From: Streptomyces umbrinus
GTDB lineage: Bacteria; Actinomycetota; Actinomycetes; Streptomycetales; Streptomycetaceae
DNA: 64,000 nt
Assembly (NCBI RefSeq): GCF_030817415.1
Contig: NZ_JAUSZI010000002.1
Span: 11,693,501 to 11,757,500 of the forward strand
Direction of reading: 5' to 3'
The translations under genes and the position numbers were made by a program. Under the pieces are notes generated by a model. That model was given only the letters and a program-made list of their open reading frames with translations, was not told the DNA's origin and did not search any database. Below, piece after piece: positions 16,698 through 26,496 of the stretch. Positions within the stretch are counted from its first letter, which is position 1; each line of letters begins with the position of its first letter.

Positions 16698-19037
16698 ATG
16701 GCGACCTTCCTGTACCAACTGGGCCAACGGGCCTTCCGACGGCGTCGGTGGGTGGCCCTGCTGTGGGTGGCCGTGCTGGCCGTCGTCGGCATTGGTGCCC
16801 TCAGCGCTGCGGAAGCCCCTGACGATTCGTCATCGATGCCGGGGATCGAGTCCCAGAAGGCGTTCGACCTCATCAACGAGCAGTTCCCCGGCAGTGAGGC
16901 GAACGGCGCGAGCGCCCGGATCGTCTTCGTCGCGCCGGGCGGCCAGAAGATCACTGCGGCAGGCCACCGATCGGCCGTCGACCGGTTTCTCACCGAGGCG
17001 GCCGACGGACCACAGGTCGCCGACGTGTCGAGCCCGTTCGAGGGGCCGGGGCTGAGCAAGGACAAGACCACGGCCTACGCCACGGTCACCTACAAGACCA
17101 AGGACGACGAGGTCACCGATGTCAGCAAGAAGGAGCTGGAGGGGGCCATCGAGGACGTCCGCGACACGGGCCTGACCGTCGAGGTCGGCGGAAGCGCGCT
17201 GGCCACCGAGGCGCCCGCCGGAATGGGCGAGATCGTCGGCGTCCTTGTAGCGGCGGTCGTACTGCTGATCACCTTCGGCTCCTTTGCCGCGGCAGGGCTT
17301 CCGTTGATCACCGCCGTCATCGGTGTCAGCATCAGCCTGGCCGGGATCACCGCCCTCGCCAACGCCTTCGGACTGCCCTCGACCAGCGGCGAGTTGGCCA
17401 TGATGCTCGGTCTCGCGGTCGGTATCGACTATTCGCTGTTCGTGGTCTCCCGCTACCGGGAGGAACGGGCGAAGGGCCGTGCTCCGGAGGAGGCCGTCGG
17501 TCTGGCCTTGGGCACGGCCGGTTCCGCGGTCGTCTTCGCCGGCCTCACGGTCGTCATCGCGCTCGCCGGCCTATCGGTGGTCGGTGTACCGATGCTGACG
17601 AAGATGGGCCTGTCCGCCGCGGGAACGGTCGTTGTCGGCGTACTGATCGCGCTCACCCTGGTTCCCGCACTGCTCGGCTTCTGGCCGAACGCCGTCCTCG
17701 CCCGCCAGAGCCGTGGCGGCCAGACCCGTGGCGGCCGGGCCGGCAAGTCCGAGCGCGGCCCGCGAATCCCCAGGATCAGGATCCGCCGTCGCGGCCGGCA
17801 ACTCCGCAGGAGTGAGGAACCCGGCGAGAGCCAGGCGCTCCGCAAGAACCGGGAGCCCCGCAAGCGTGAGGAAGCCGGAAGCTGGAGCGTCCGCTGGGCG
17901 AGTTTCGTCCTGCGACGGCCCGTAGCTGTGCTGCTCGTCACCGTTGCAGGCCTGGGCGCCCTCGCCGTGCCTGCCCTGGATCTGCGGCTGGGTATGCCGG
18001 GTGACGAGGCCAAGCCCACCTCAACGACGGAACGCCGTGCCTACGACGCCCTCGCGGAGGGGTTCGGCCCCGGCTTCAACGGTCCGCTGACGATCGTCGT
18101 GGACGCGCGGGACGCTGACGACCCGAAGGCCGCGGTGGAGACGGTCGCCGAGCGGATCGGCGCTACCAAGGGCGTCGTATCGGTCTCCCCGGCTCAGTTC
18201 AACGAGGCCGAGGACACCGCGGTGCTGTCTGCCACACCCTCCACCGCTCCCACCAGCGAGCGGACCAAGAACCTCGTCCACACCATCCGCGACGAGCGAT
18301 CGGCGACGGAGACCGAGACCGGTGCCACCTTCGAGGTCACCGGCACCACAGCGTTGAACATCGACATCGCCAAGAAGATGCAGGACGCGCTGATCCCCTA
18401 CCTCGTGGTCGTTGTAGGCCTGGCCTTCCTCCTGCTGCTGGTGGTCTTCCGCTCCGTACTGGTGCCTCTCAAGGCGGCTCTCGGCTTCCTCCTGTCGGTT
18501 CTCGCGTCCTTCGGCGCCGTGGTCACGGTCTTCCAGAACGGCCACGGGGCCAGTCTCCTCGGAGTCGATCAGACCGGGCCCATCATGAGCCTGATGCCGA
18601 TCTTCCTGGTCGGCATCGTCTTCGGACTCGCCATGGACTACCAGGTGTTCCTGGTGTCCCGGATGCGCGAGGCATACGTCCACGGGGAAGGGGCCGGCCA
18701 GGCGGTCGTCTCCGGCTTCCGCCACAGCGGCCGGATCGTGGTGGCGGCCGCGCTGATCATGATGGCCGTGTTCTCGGGCTTCATGACGGCCGGCGATTCC
18801 ATGGTCAAGATGGTCGGCTTCGGCCTCGCCACCGCCGTCCTGTTCGACGCCATCGTCGTCCGGATGGTCCTGGTTCCCGCTGTGCTCGCGCTGCTGGGCA
18901 AGCGGGCCTGGTGGCTGCCCGGCTGGCTGGACCGACTGCTGCCGCGGGTGGACATCGAGGGCGAAGCCCTCAACCGCCGGGCCGTTGAACCCCCCGCCCC
19001 GACCGGCGAATCACACCACGACATGGCGCGCGTCTGA
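16698..19037 (+). CDS. MMPL-family (RND superfamily) membrane transporter
   Basis: A 779-residue RND-type exporter with two repeated halves, each with one leading span, a large extracytoplasmic domain and a cluster of five spans. Landmarks: FLYQLGQRAFRRRRWVALLW, MPGIESQKAFDLINEQFPGS, LAMMLGLAVGIDYSLFVVSRY in half 1 and FLVGIVFGLAMDYQVFLVSRM in half 2, each with the Asp-Tyr pair thought to carry the proton pathway, then VVRMVLVPAVLALLGKRAWWLP. A highly basic cytoplasmic stretch links the halves. The family moves lipids or hydrophobic compounds in actinobacteria. ATG 16698 follows GGAG. Ends at a strong terminator, so it is separate from the kinase genes that follow. Confidence 0.9.
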   Translation: MATFLYQLGQRAFRRRRWVALLWVAVLAVVGIGALSAAEAPDDSSSMPGIESQKAFDLINEQFPGSEANGASARIVFVAPGGQKITAAGHRSAVDRFLTEAADGPQVADVSSPFEGPGLSKDKTTAYATVTYKTKDDEVTDVSKKELEGAIEDVRDTGLTVEVGGSALATEAPAGMGEIVGVLVAAVVLLITFGSFAAAGLPLITAVIGVSISLAGITALANAFGLPSTSGELAMMLGLAVGIDYSLFVVSRYREERAKGRAPEEAVGLALGTAGSAVVFAGLTVVIALAGLSVVGVPMLTKMGLSAAGTVVVGVLIALTLVPALLGFWPNAVLARQSRGGQTRGGRAGKSERGPRIPRIRIRRRGRQLRRSEEPGESQALRKNREPRKREEAGSWSVRWASFVLRRPVAVLLVTVAGLGALAVPALDLRLGMPGDEAKPTSTTERRAYDALAEGFGPGFNGPLTIVVDARDADDPKAAVETVAERIGATKGVVSVSPAQFNEAEDTAVLSATPSTAPTSERTKNLVHTIRDERSATETETGATFEVTGTTALNIDIAKKMQDALIPYLVVVVGLAFLLLLVVFRSVLVPLKAALGFLLSVLASFGAVVTVFQNGHGASLLGVDQTGPIMSLMPIFLVGIVFGLAMDYQVFLVSRMREAYVHGEGAGQAVVSGFRHSGRIVVAAALIMMAVFSGFMTAGDSMVKMVGFGLATAVLFDAIVVRMVLVPAVLALLGKRAWWLPGWLDRLLPRVDIEGEALNRRAVEPPAPTGESHHDMARV

Positions 19038-19049
19038 CCGACACACCAG

Positions 19050-19086
19050 GGGGAGGGGCCCCATGCACGCCATGGGGCCCCTCCCC
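19050..19086 (+). terminator. Strong terminator after the MMPL gene
   Basis: GGGGAGGGGCCCCATG and its exact complement form a 16-bp perfect stem with a 5-nt loop, 13 nt after the MMPL stop. It separates the exporter from the two-component genes downstream. Confidence 0.8.
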
Positions 19087-19169
19087 GCTCCACGACCACT
19101 CCGGGCCAGGCCGGCCGAAAGAACAACCGTCGGCGTGTCGGGACCGGATCCACCCCAGCGGAGAACCTC

Positions 19170-20327
19170 ATGCTCGCGACTTGGCGGCGGTACGCCGGCC
19201 AACACCCCCGCCTCGTCGAGGCGGGATTCCTGCTGCTGGTGTACGCGGCCACCAGCAACCAGTACAACGAAGGGGGACCAGGGCGGTGGCCCGGGCTTCT
19301 CCTCGCCACTGCCGCGTGCACTTCGCTGCTGGGGCGGCGCGGCCATCCAGGTGCGGTCGTCGCGATCACCGCGGTCTGCGCCGCGATCTCCGGCAGCATC
19401 GGCCATCTGATCAGCCCTCTCCTGCTGCTCCCCGTGATCGTGGCGCTCTACGAACTCACCCTGCGCACCCCGCAGAAGACCGCGCACGCCTACGGCATCG
19501 CCGTGATCGCGCTGATCGTCCTGACGGCCCTTCTCTCCGACGCCAACAACCAGCCCTGGGGACTCAAGACGGTCAGTCCCGCCTTCTGGATCATGCTCCC
19601 CGTCGTTCAGGGCTCGGCGGTCCGGGCCCGACGGGCCTACTTGGAAGCCGTTCACACACGAGCCGAGCACGCCGAACGTACGCGGGAGGAGGAGGCACGC
19701 CACCGTGTCGCCGAGGAACGGATCCGCATCGCCCGCGAACTGCACGACGTCGTCGCCCATCACATGGCCCTGGCCAATGCGCAGGCCGCCACCGCGGCGC
19801 ACCTCGCCCGAACCCGACCGGAACAGGCACAGACGATTCTTGCCGAGCTGGGCACCACGACCTCCTCGGCACTGCGCGAACTCCAGGCCACCGTCGGCCT
19901 TCTGCGCCAGTCCGACGACCCCGAGGACCCTCTGGAGCCGAGTCCCGGACTTGGGCGTCTACCCGAGTTGGCATCCGCTTTCGGTGCCGCCGGGCTCACC
20001 GTCCTCGTCACGGTGGACGGCGAGACACGGCCCTTGTCACCGGGAGTGGACCTGACCGCGTTCCGGATCGCGCAGGAAGCGCTGACCAACGTTGCCAAGC
20101 ACGCCGGTGCGAGCACGGCCCGAGTCGAACTCGCCTACACCGTCGACCGTCTGACTCTCACCGTCAGCGACGACGGCGGCGCTGTCCCGCGCGCACCTGC
20201 CCCCAGCGGCGGCTTCGGCCTCATCGGGATGCAGGAACGCGCCCAGTCCGCCGGCGGCCGTCTCCAGGCAGGACACCGACCTGAAGGCGGCTTCGCCGTC
20301 ACCGCTCAACTGCCCATTCATGTCTGA
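19170..20327 (+). CDS. NarL-type sensor histidine kinase
   Basis: A 385-residue membrane kinase. Four to five N-terminal spans (about residues 15-145) lead to a short coiled coil rich in Arg/Glu, then the HisKA_3 dimerisation domain with RIRIARELHDVVAHHMALA, where the His of ELHD is the phosphorylation site. The HATPase follows, with FRIAQEALTNVAKHAGA, LTLTVSDDGG and GGFGLIGMQERAQSAGG. It overlaps the response regulator region, so the pair is co-translated. The few-residue loops between spans suggest that it senses membrane or intramembrane cues, not a soluble ligand. Confidence 0.92.
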   Translation: MLATWRRYAGQHPRLVEAGFLLLVYAATSNQYNEGGPGRWPGLLLATAACTSLLGRRGHPGAVVAITAVCAAISGSIGHLISPLLLLPVIVALYELTLRTPQKTAHAYGIAVIALIVLTALLSDANNQPWGLKTVSPAFWIMLPVVQGSAVRARRAYLEAVHTRAEHAERTREEEARHRVAEERIRIARELHDVVAHHMALANAQAATAAHLARTRPEQAQTILAELGTTTSSALRELQATVGLLRQSDDPEDPLEPSPGLGRLPELASAFGAAGLTVLVTVDGETRPLSPGVDLTAFRIAQEALTNVAKHAGASTARVELAYTVDRLTLTVSDDGGAVPRAPAPSGGFGLIGMQERAQSAGGRLQAGHRPEGGFAVTAQLPIHV

Positions 20328-20343
20328 CTCCTGGAAGACACTG

Positions 20344-21012
20344 ATGACCATCCGTGTACTGCTCGCCGACGACCAGGCCCTCCTGCGGGCGACATTCCGA
20401 ATCCTGATCGACTCCTGCGACGACCTGGAAGTGGTGGCGGAGGCAGCCGACGGTGCCGAAGCCGTCGACCTCACACGCGTCCATCACCCCGACGTCGTCC
20501 TCATGGACATCCGCATGCCCGGCACCGACGGCCTCGCCGCGACCTCTGCCATCTGCGCCGACCCAGACCTGCAGAACACTCGCGTCCTCATCCTCACCAC
20601 GTTCCAGAGCGATGAGCATGTGGCCCGGGCCCTGCGCGTCGGCGCCGGCGGCTTCCTCGGCAAGAACGTCACCGCCGATGAACTCCTCGGCGGAATTCGC
20701 ACAGTGGCCTCCGGAGACGCACTTCTGTCCCCCGCGGCCACACGCTCCCTCATCGCACGCTTCCTCGCCACGCCCGACCGCAGCGACGGACCGACCCCGC
20801 GGGTTCTGGAGAACCTCACCCCTCGCGAGCGCGAGATGGTGGTTCTCGTGGCGGACGGGAAATCTGACGACGAGATCGCCGAGGAGGCCTGCCTCAGCCC
20901 CCTGACTGTCCGGACGCACGTTCAGCGGGCCAAGACCAAGATGGAGGCACGCAGCCGCGCCCAGTTGGTTGCCATCGCCTACCAGGTGGGCCTGGCGCGA
21001 CCTCTTCCGTGA
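20344..21012 (+). CDS. NarL/FixJ-family response regulator
   Basis: A 222-residue regulator, partner of the preceding kinase. Receiver domain: IRVLLADDQALLR, PDVVLMDIRMPGTDGLAA with the phospho-acceptor Asp, LILTTF, GAGGFLGKN. C-terminal LuxR helix-turn-helix: LTPREREMVVLVADGKSDDE, CLSPLTVRTHVQRAKTKM and RAQLVAIAYQVGL. ATG 20344 has GGAAGA 6 nt upstream; an ATG at 20320, overlapping the kinase stop, is in frame and also possible. The target genes are unknown; the adjacent exporter and phosphatase are candidates. Confidence 0.92.
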   Translation: MTIRVLLADDQALLRATFRILIDSCDDLEVVAEAADGAEAVDLTRVHHPDVVLMDIRMPGTDGLAATSAICADPDLQNTRVLILTTFQSDEHVARALRVGAGGFLGKNVTADELLGGIRTVASGDALLSPAATRSLIARFLATPDRSDGPTPRVLENLTPREREMVVLVADGKSDDEIAEEACLSPLTVRTHVQRAKTKMEARSRAQLVAIAYQVGLARPLP

Positions 21013-21124
21013 GGCGTTTCGACGGACCGGGCCGGTTGAACCGAGTGTCTGCTCGGCGAGAAGCCCGCAGCGCGCCGGGGCCCGAATACAGTTCCAGGAG
21101 ATCATCATCTGCCTGGGAGCGTTC

Positions 21125-22245
21125 ATGTCCGGTAGCCTCCGGAAGAGACCCGCCGAAGCCTTCGAGGCCATTGAGCCTCCGGGCAACGCCGAACTGATCG
21201 CCGCCGTGGTGGCGCTGACGGCCCTGGTGGAGGTCCTCGGCATCCTGTCCCGCTCCGAGGTGTGGCTCCTCGGACTTCTGGTGTTCCTGCCCGGGACGGC
21301 ATCGGCGCTGTGTACCGTCCGGCAGACAGGGTTCGTCGCCGCGTGGACCACGCTCGTCGTCACCACGACCGCGGTGCTGCGGGACGTCGACGAGAGCCGC
21401 TGGCTCGACCGCCTTCTGCTGGTCCTGTTCACCCTCGTCCTGGCCACGACCTCGGTCTACGCCTGCAGCAGGAGGATCAGGCGGGAACACGAGATGGTGC
21501 GGCTGCGCTCCACCGCCGCCGCCATGCAGCGCCACATCCTGCATCCGCTTCCCCTGGTCACCGGTGACGTTCTGGTCAACGGTGTCTACGAGCCCCTCCA
21601 TGAGGACAGACTCGTCGGCGGCGACATCTACGACGTGGTCGCATCACCGTGGGGGACGCGCGTTCTAATCGGGGACGTGCAGGGCAAGGGCCTGGCCGCG
21701 GTGGGCACCGCGTTCGCCACCATCGGAGCTTCCGTGAGGCCGCCCACCGTGAGCCGACTCTCACGGCGCTCGTCGACGCGCTGGACGCCGCTGTCGTACG
21801 CCACAATTCCTACGCCGAACACACCGGTGACGACGAACGCTTCGTCACCGCCTTGATCATCGGCATCGAGACGGGCATCGAGGATGCGCAGGCCATCAAC
21901 TGTGGGCACATCTCGCCCTACGTCATGCACGAGGGCACCATCACAAAACCCTCGCTGGACTCCGGTGTCCCGCTCGGTCTCGCCGAACTCGCCTCCGAAC
22001 CCACGACGGTCGGGTGGTTCCGTTTCCCCCACGGCGCGACGCTCTTGCTGAGCACGGACGGCCTCACCGAAACCCGCGCACCCGACGGCACCTTCTACCC
22101 GGTCGACGAGCGTCTGAAGAAGCTCGACCCCTCGCCCACCGACCTGCCTCAGGCCCTGTTCGAGGACAGCCTCGCCTTCGCCGGCCAAGGCGGACGGCAC
22201 GACGATGTCGCGGTCCTGACCGTCCGTTGGTCACCGGCCCGCTGA
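21125..22245 (+). pseudogene. Membrane SpoIIE-type PP2C phosphatase, single frameshift
   Basis: Two frames join to a normal PP2C/SpoIIE regulator of about 373 residues. The first has three or four membrane spans, then RRIRREHEMVRLRSTAAAMQ, LVNGVYEPLHEDRLVGGDIYD and LIGDVQGKGLAAVGTAFATIGA. Near 21730 the frame changes and continues in the other as FREAAHREPTLTALVDALD, VTALIIGIE, NCGHISPYV, LLLSTDGLTETRAPDG and GRHDDVAVLTVRW. One missing T at 21730-21731 explains the break. All the metal-binding Asp motifs (GGD, STDG, DDV) are present, so if the base is a read error the protein is active. Such phosphatases dephosphorylate anti-sigma antagonists in stress-signalling chains. Confidence 0.8.
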
Positions 22246-22305
22246 GCCTCCACCTTCACCGACGGCACTGAAAGGTGTGACAGGAGCCAGGTGGCACGGT
22301 GACCG

Positions 22306-23097
22306 TCACGGCTCGGACGGAATGCCGATTGCATCGGCCCACGCGTGAATGAACTCGTCGTGGCCGGTGAAGTGCCGGCGCCGGACGACTCCGGCGGGGT
22401 CGACATGGCGTGGCTCGGAGACTCCGAACTGTTGCAGCAGGTCGACGAGGAACTGCCGTGCGGTAGTGGTGAGCCGGGGCGACAGGCACGTGGTCAGGTC
22501 TACGGTGGAACGAGCGGAGCCGACACTGGTGTACTGGCGCTCTCCTGCTGGACCGTACGTTCCACCGGCGTTGTTCTACACCTGTATCGGCGCTGTGGGG
22601 CTGGGTCCGACAGGGCAGACGACAGTGACCTCCACGGCGGCTTCGCCCAGGGCCGAGACGTGACGGGCGAAAGCCGCGTTGAGACGCAACATTGCGATGG
22701 TGATCCAGGCGACAGCTCCCTCGCCCACTGCCCAGACGGGTTCGCCGGCCGGGGGACTGTTCTGAAGTGTCCCCACCTGCAGCCCACCGAGTGCTGACCC
22801 GTCCGAATGGAACTCGTAGTAGTACGAGTTCGCTGTACGGCCCGGTTGCCGCGGTGGCGCGAAGGTCAGCCTGTCCGTGCGGACGTCTGGGTGCTCGCCT
22901 CCGAGAGGGATCGGTGCGGGCCAGTCGGCTACCTGCCGGCCGACCCATCGCTGGATGTCTGTGCCGCTCGCTGCGTTGAACTCGGCCGACGCCGGGTGGG
23001 CCGGCGACGTGCTCACCACGAGCCAAGGCGAGGCGGCACTGAGCTGTGCGGTCGCGTCGGTGACAAGTTGGCCGAGATGCTCATGTCGTTCGGTCAA
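22306..23097 (-). pseudogene. Unknown protein interrupted by an in-frame TAG
   Basis: A TTG start at 23097 opens 173 codons (LGQLVTDATAQLSAASPWLV, SYYYEFHSDGSALGGLQVGT, GEGAVAWITIAMLRLNAAF). A TAG at 22576-22578 then stops translation. The same frame continues for 89 more codons with normal codon use (GGTYGPAGERQYTSVGSA, TTARQFLVDLLQQFGVSEPR, GHDEFIHAWADAIGIP) to TGA at 22306-22308. The intact protein would have 263 residues. I do not recognise a family; there is no signal peptide or membrane span. A single substitution explains the stop. The weak start makes the 5' end uncertain. Confidence 0.6.
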
Positions 23098-23206
23098 GCT
23101 CGTACTCCCCGTTCAAGGGATGTGCGCGTGCCGGGACTGCGTTGGAGGCAACAGGCCGGTCGGGCTTCGACCATGCGGAAGCCGGACCGACCCTGTTGAG
23201 ACGTCG

Positions 23207-24061
23207 TCAGAACAGCTTGCGGGCCTCGGAGTCGGCGAGCAGTTCCGGGTCGGGCACCCGGGACTTGCTGGCGACGTTGGCGAGCATCTGGTGCGCCATG
23301 TGGAAGCCGAAGTCTTCGGTCACCGTCTTCTTCCAGTGCCGTGACACGATGTTGTGCGTGGCCCACCGCGTGTAGCGCGGCCGCTTCATGATGAACCGCG
23401 CGAGTTCCCAGGACCGGTCGAGGAGTTCCTCGCGGGGGAGTACGTCGCTGACGATCCCCCACTCGAGGGCCTTGTCCGCCGGGATCGACTTGGCCGCATA
23501 GATGTAGTACGCGGCGCGCTTGGGTCCCATCAGGGCTTGAAGCGCCATGTACTGACCGTCTCCGGGAGGGGAACCGAGCCAGAAGTGCGGGTCCATGAAG
23601 TCGGCGTCCGGCGCCGCGAGTGTCACGTCGCTCATCATGGCGAACTCGGTGTGCACGCCGGGGCCGTTGACGGCCGCGATGGTCGGAATGTCGATGTTGT
23701 TGGCGAAACTCTCGATGAGTTTCCAGCCGTCCGTCATCCGCTGGTAGATGTGGTCGGGCTCCAGTTCGGAGGCGGGTTTGGGGTTGAGCCCCTTGGGATT
23801 TCCGGTCATCCACCTGTCACCGGTGCCGGTGATGATCAGAACCTGGTTCTCGGGGTCGTTGCCGATCTCCTGCCACACGCGCGTCCAGACATTGTGTGCG
23901 GCGTGGGTGTGCGCGTACGGGCCGTCGTCCGTGTGCAGGCGGACCTCGATGATGCCGTCCTCGCGCCGCATCCGGAAGAAGTCCGCGTACCTGGCCGAGT
24001 ACTCCTCGAAGTCGGGCGGAGCAAGGTAGCCCGTCCAGTGATCGGCCGGATGGAAAGTCAT
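23207..24061 (-). CDS. Enoyl-CoA hydratase/isomerase (crotonase) family protein
   Basis: A 284-residue crotonase-fold enzyme: VRLHTDDGPYAHTHAAHNVW, QVLIITGTGDRWMTGNPKG, DIPTIAAVNGPGVHTEFAMM (oxyanion-hole region), DADFMDPHFWLGSPPGDGQY and AALEWGIVSDVLPREELLDR-like segment near residue 200. The usual second catalytic Glu region reads GSPPGDGQ here, so hydratase activity is not certain; decarboxylase, hydrolase or isomerase variants share the fold. ATG 24061 has a textbook GGAGG site. It is divergent from a TetR gene with a 20-bp near-palindrome between them, so it is probably repressed by that TetR. Confidence 0.83.
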   Translation of the reverse strand: MTFHPADHWTGYLAPPDFEEYSARYADFFRMRREDGIIEVRLHTDDGPYAHTHAAHNVWTRVWQEIGNDPENQVLIITGTGDRWMTGNPKGLNPKPASELEPDHIYQRMTDGWKLIESFANNIDIPTIAAVNGPGVHTEFAMMSDVTLAAPDADFMDPHFWLGSPPGDGQYMALQALMGPKRAAYYIYAAKSIPADKALEWGIVSDVLPREELLDRSWELARFIMKRPRYTRWATHNIVSRHWKKTVTEDFGFHMAHQMLANVASKSRVPDPELLADSEARKLF

Positions 24062-24160
24062 GTCAGTACCTCCACGTAGTGGGCGGCCGCCCCTTGATGT
24101 TTCGAGGTTCGGGCGACGCCGGGGTGGACCGGCCGACCACACGCGTCGGCCCGAGTAATA

Positions 24161-24180
24161 ACTACACTCATGAGTGTGGT
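24161..24180. promoter_or_regulatory. TetR operator between crotonase and TetR genes
   Basis: A 20-bp dyad centred between 24170 and 24171 has a perfect 14-bp core, ACACTCATGAGTGT, and 9 of 10 matching pairs overall. It lies 28 bp upstream of the TetR start and 100 bp from the crotonase start, a standard autoregulatory position. Confidence 0.7.
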
Positions 24181-24207
24181 TTTAGGGGTCGACTGTACGC
24201 TGAGCCC

Positions 24208-24843
24208 ATGTCGAGGGCTATCGCGGCGGTTCAGACTCCCGGGCGCAGGCGGCGTTCCGAAGGTAAGCGGGCGGCGATCCTGGAAGCCGCGGAAGCGCTG
24301 TTTCTCGCGGAGGGCTATGAGCGGGCGAGCGTCGATGCCATCGCAGGTAGGGCACAGGTCTCGAAGAGGACCGTCTACGACCACTTCGGCGACAAGGGAA
24401 CGGTCTTTCTGCGGGTGATCGAGCGCGCCCACAACGCAGTGGTCGACACCGTTCGCTCCGCGATCGACGAGGAGCTGGCTCGGGGTCGTGACCTGCGCGA
24501 AGCCTTGACGGCGTTCGGGCAACGAGTGGTCACGCAGACCTTTCCGTCGTCCGACTACGTGACCTTCCGGCGACTGACCTCGCAGCGATGGGCGATCCCG
24601 CAGCTGGCCGAGGCCACGCGCGACCGCCCCGAACGGATGCTGGAGGAGCGCTTCGCCGTGCTGGTCGCCGACGGCGAGATCCGGGCCGAGGATCCTGGCC
24701 TCGCGGCGCGCCACTTCACGGCCCTCACCATCAGTCTCGCGCTGGAGACACTCAACGTTCGCGGGGACACGGAGGCGGGAGAACCGGAGATTCTGGCGAT
24801 CATCGCCGACGGTGTCGATGTGTTCCTGAGGGCGTACCGGTAG
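24208..24843 (+). CDS. TetR-family transcriptional regulator
   Basis: A 211-residue TetR repressor. The DNA-binding part is canonical: RRRRSEGKRAAILEAAEALF, GYERASVDAIAGRAQVSKRT and VYDHFGDKGTVFLRVI. The C-terminal ligand domain contains AARHFTALTISLALETLNV. Divergent from the crotonase gene across a strong palindrome, so it probably represses itself and the crotonase and is released by an acyl-CoA or related ligand. ATG 24208 is chosen because an in-frame start at 24079 would overlie the operator. Confidence 0.92.
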   Translation: MSRAIAAVQTPGRRRRSEGKRAAILEAAEALFLAEGYERASVDAIAGRAQVSKRTVYDHFGDKGTVFLRVIERAHNAVVDTVRSAIDEELARGRDLREALTAFGQRVVTQTFPSSDYVTFRRLTSQRWAIPQLAEATRDRPERMLEERFAVLVADGEIRAEDPGLAARHFTALTISLALETLNVRGDTEAGEPEILAIIADGVDVFLRAYR

Positions 24844-25091
24844 CCAGTTCCTCCGGCACGACAATCGGCGCCGAGTCATTTCCTCGGCCGGCGCGCTCCC
24901 GGCGTCGGTGGCCACTGGCCCACGAGCGCCACCGATGCCGGGCGCGCCCGGCAGCGCGTCAGCCATCGCGAGGTCGAGTAAGCCCTCCGCAGTTGCTTTC
25001 ATGCAGCAGGCCGGCCCCTAAGGAAGATTCCATGCATTCTTCAGGCTGAATCGCAGGGTCGCTTTAGCGTGACGGCTGTCAGAGAAGGTCA

Positions 25092-26420
25092 ATGAGGGCA
25101 GGTCGGCGCGTGGGACTCAACGACGGAGCTGCGTTGCGGATGAGCAACGTGCGGCTCATTGACGGTGTCAGCACAGAGGCAGTGGACGATGCCGTGCTGG
25201 AGGCCGACGACGACGGCTGGATCACCTACGCCGGACCGGCGGCACAGGCCCCCGAGCCGATCCCCGGCGTCAGGGCGATCGACGGCCGGGGCGGAACAAT
25301 CCTCCCCGGACTGTTCGACTGCCACACCCACCTCGGTGTGGCCTCCGACCGGTCGATCCTGGAAGCCGCCCTCCTGACGGACCCCGTCGTGGGTGTTCTC
25401 TAGACGACGGAACGTCTGCGTCGGACGCTCGACGCCGGGATCACGTCAGTTCGAGACCTCGGTGGACTTCCCGCCGGATTCCGCGACGCCGTCGCATCGG
25501 GACTCATCACCGGCCCGCGCCTGCAGACATCGGTCGGCGTGATCAGCCACACCGGCGGACACGCCGACGACACCTTCCCCGGCGGGAGGCGCCTCGGCCT
25601 CGACTACTGCGAGATCGCCGACGACGTGGTGGACGCGCGCAGGGCGGTGCGGCGGATGTTGCGCGCCGGTGCCGACGTCATCAAGATCTGCACGAGTGGC
25701 GGGATCAGCAGCGCCCACGACGATCCCGACGACCAGGACCTGCTCGACGAGGAGATCGCGGCGGTCGTGGACGAGGGGCATCGCCACCGAGGACGCCCGG
25801 TCGCCGCGCACGCGCAGGGGCGGGAGGGCATCCTTGCCGCGATCCGCTGCGGTGTCACGTCGATCGAGCACGGTTTCGGCATCGATGACGAAGGCTGCGA
25901 CCTCGTCGGAGAGAGGGGGGCCTTCCTCGTACCGACTCTGTCGACCGTCTTCCAGCCGCTGGACCCGCAGAAGACCGCGCCGTGGCGCTACGAGAAGAAA
26001 CTTCGCTGGAACGAGCGGACCAAGGAGAACATCGCCGCGGCCATCGCGCGGAAGGTGAACATCGCGGTGGGCACGGATGCCGGCATCACCCCGCACGGGC
26101 AGAACCCGTTCGAGCTGTCGTGCCTCGTGGAACTGGGGATGTCGCCGATCGACGCCATCCGCGCGGCGACATCCAACAGCGCCCGGCTCCTCGGAGTGGC
26201 GGACACACTCGGGACACTGCGCCCCGGATACGCGGCGGACCTCGTCCTCTGCGCCGAAGATCCGCTGCGAGACATCGGTGTGCTGTCGGCGCCCGAGAAC
26301 ATCGCCCTGGTCACTCAACAGGGCGTCGTCCGCAAATGCACGCCCGCCGACTCCGGTTCGTCACAGGACCTGTCCTCAGCACCTGGACAGAGAAGCCTCC
26401 ACGCCGTGGCACGCCCGTGA
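25092..26420 (+). pseudogene. Amidohydrolase (prolidase / imidazolonepropionase-like), in-frame TAG
   Basis: ATG 25092 (AGAAGG 5 nt upstream) opens a metal-dependent amidohydrolase. Seen: ILPGLFDCHTHLGVASDRS with the first HxH, then TAG at 25401-25403. The same frame resumes as TTERLRRTLDAGITSVRDLG and runs normally to 26420, with VISHTGGHADDTFPGG, GADVIKICTSGGISS (the metal-bridging Lys), GRPVAAHAQG, SIEHGFGIDD and NIAVGTDAGITPHGQN with the catalytic Asp. All metal ligands are present, so only the TAG breaks the gene; a CAG-to-TAG change would explain it. The family cleaves amide or peptide-like bonds. It is the first gene of a catabolic cluster and may release the amino acid that the later enzymes consume. 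Confidence 0.82.
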
Positions 26421-26496
26421 ATCACGTCTGCATGTCCCTCTCCGCCCTACCCCGGCACAGCCGCCTGGGGCGATCCGCAGTGGAAAGGAGCCGCTC

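Noticed and set aside
22576..25403. In-frame TAG codons as programmed recoding (pyrrolysine or similar)
   Set aside because: Pyrrolysine use is not known in this group, and a single substitution is simpler. Kept only as an open question in the findings.
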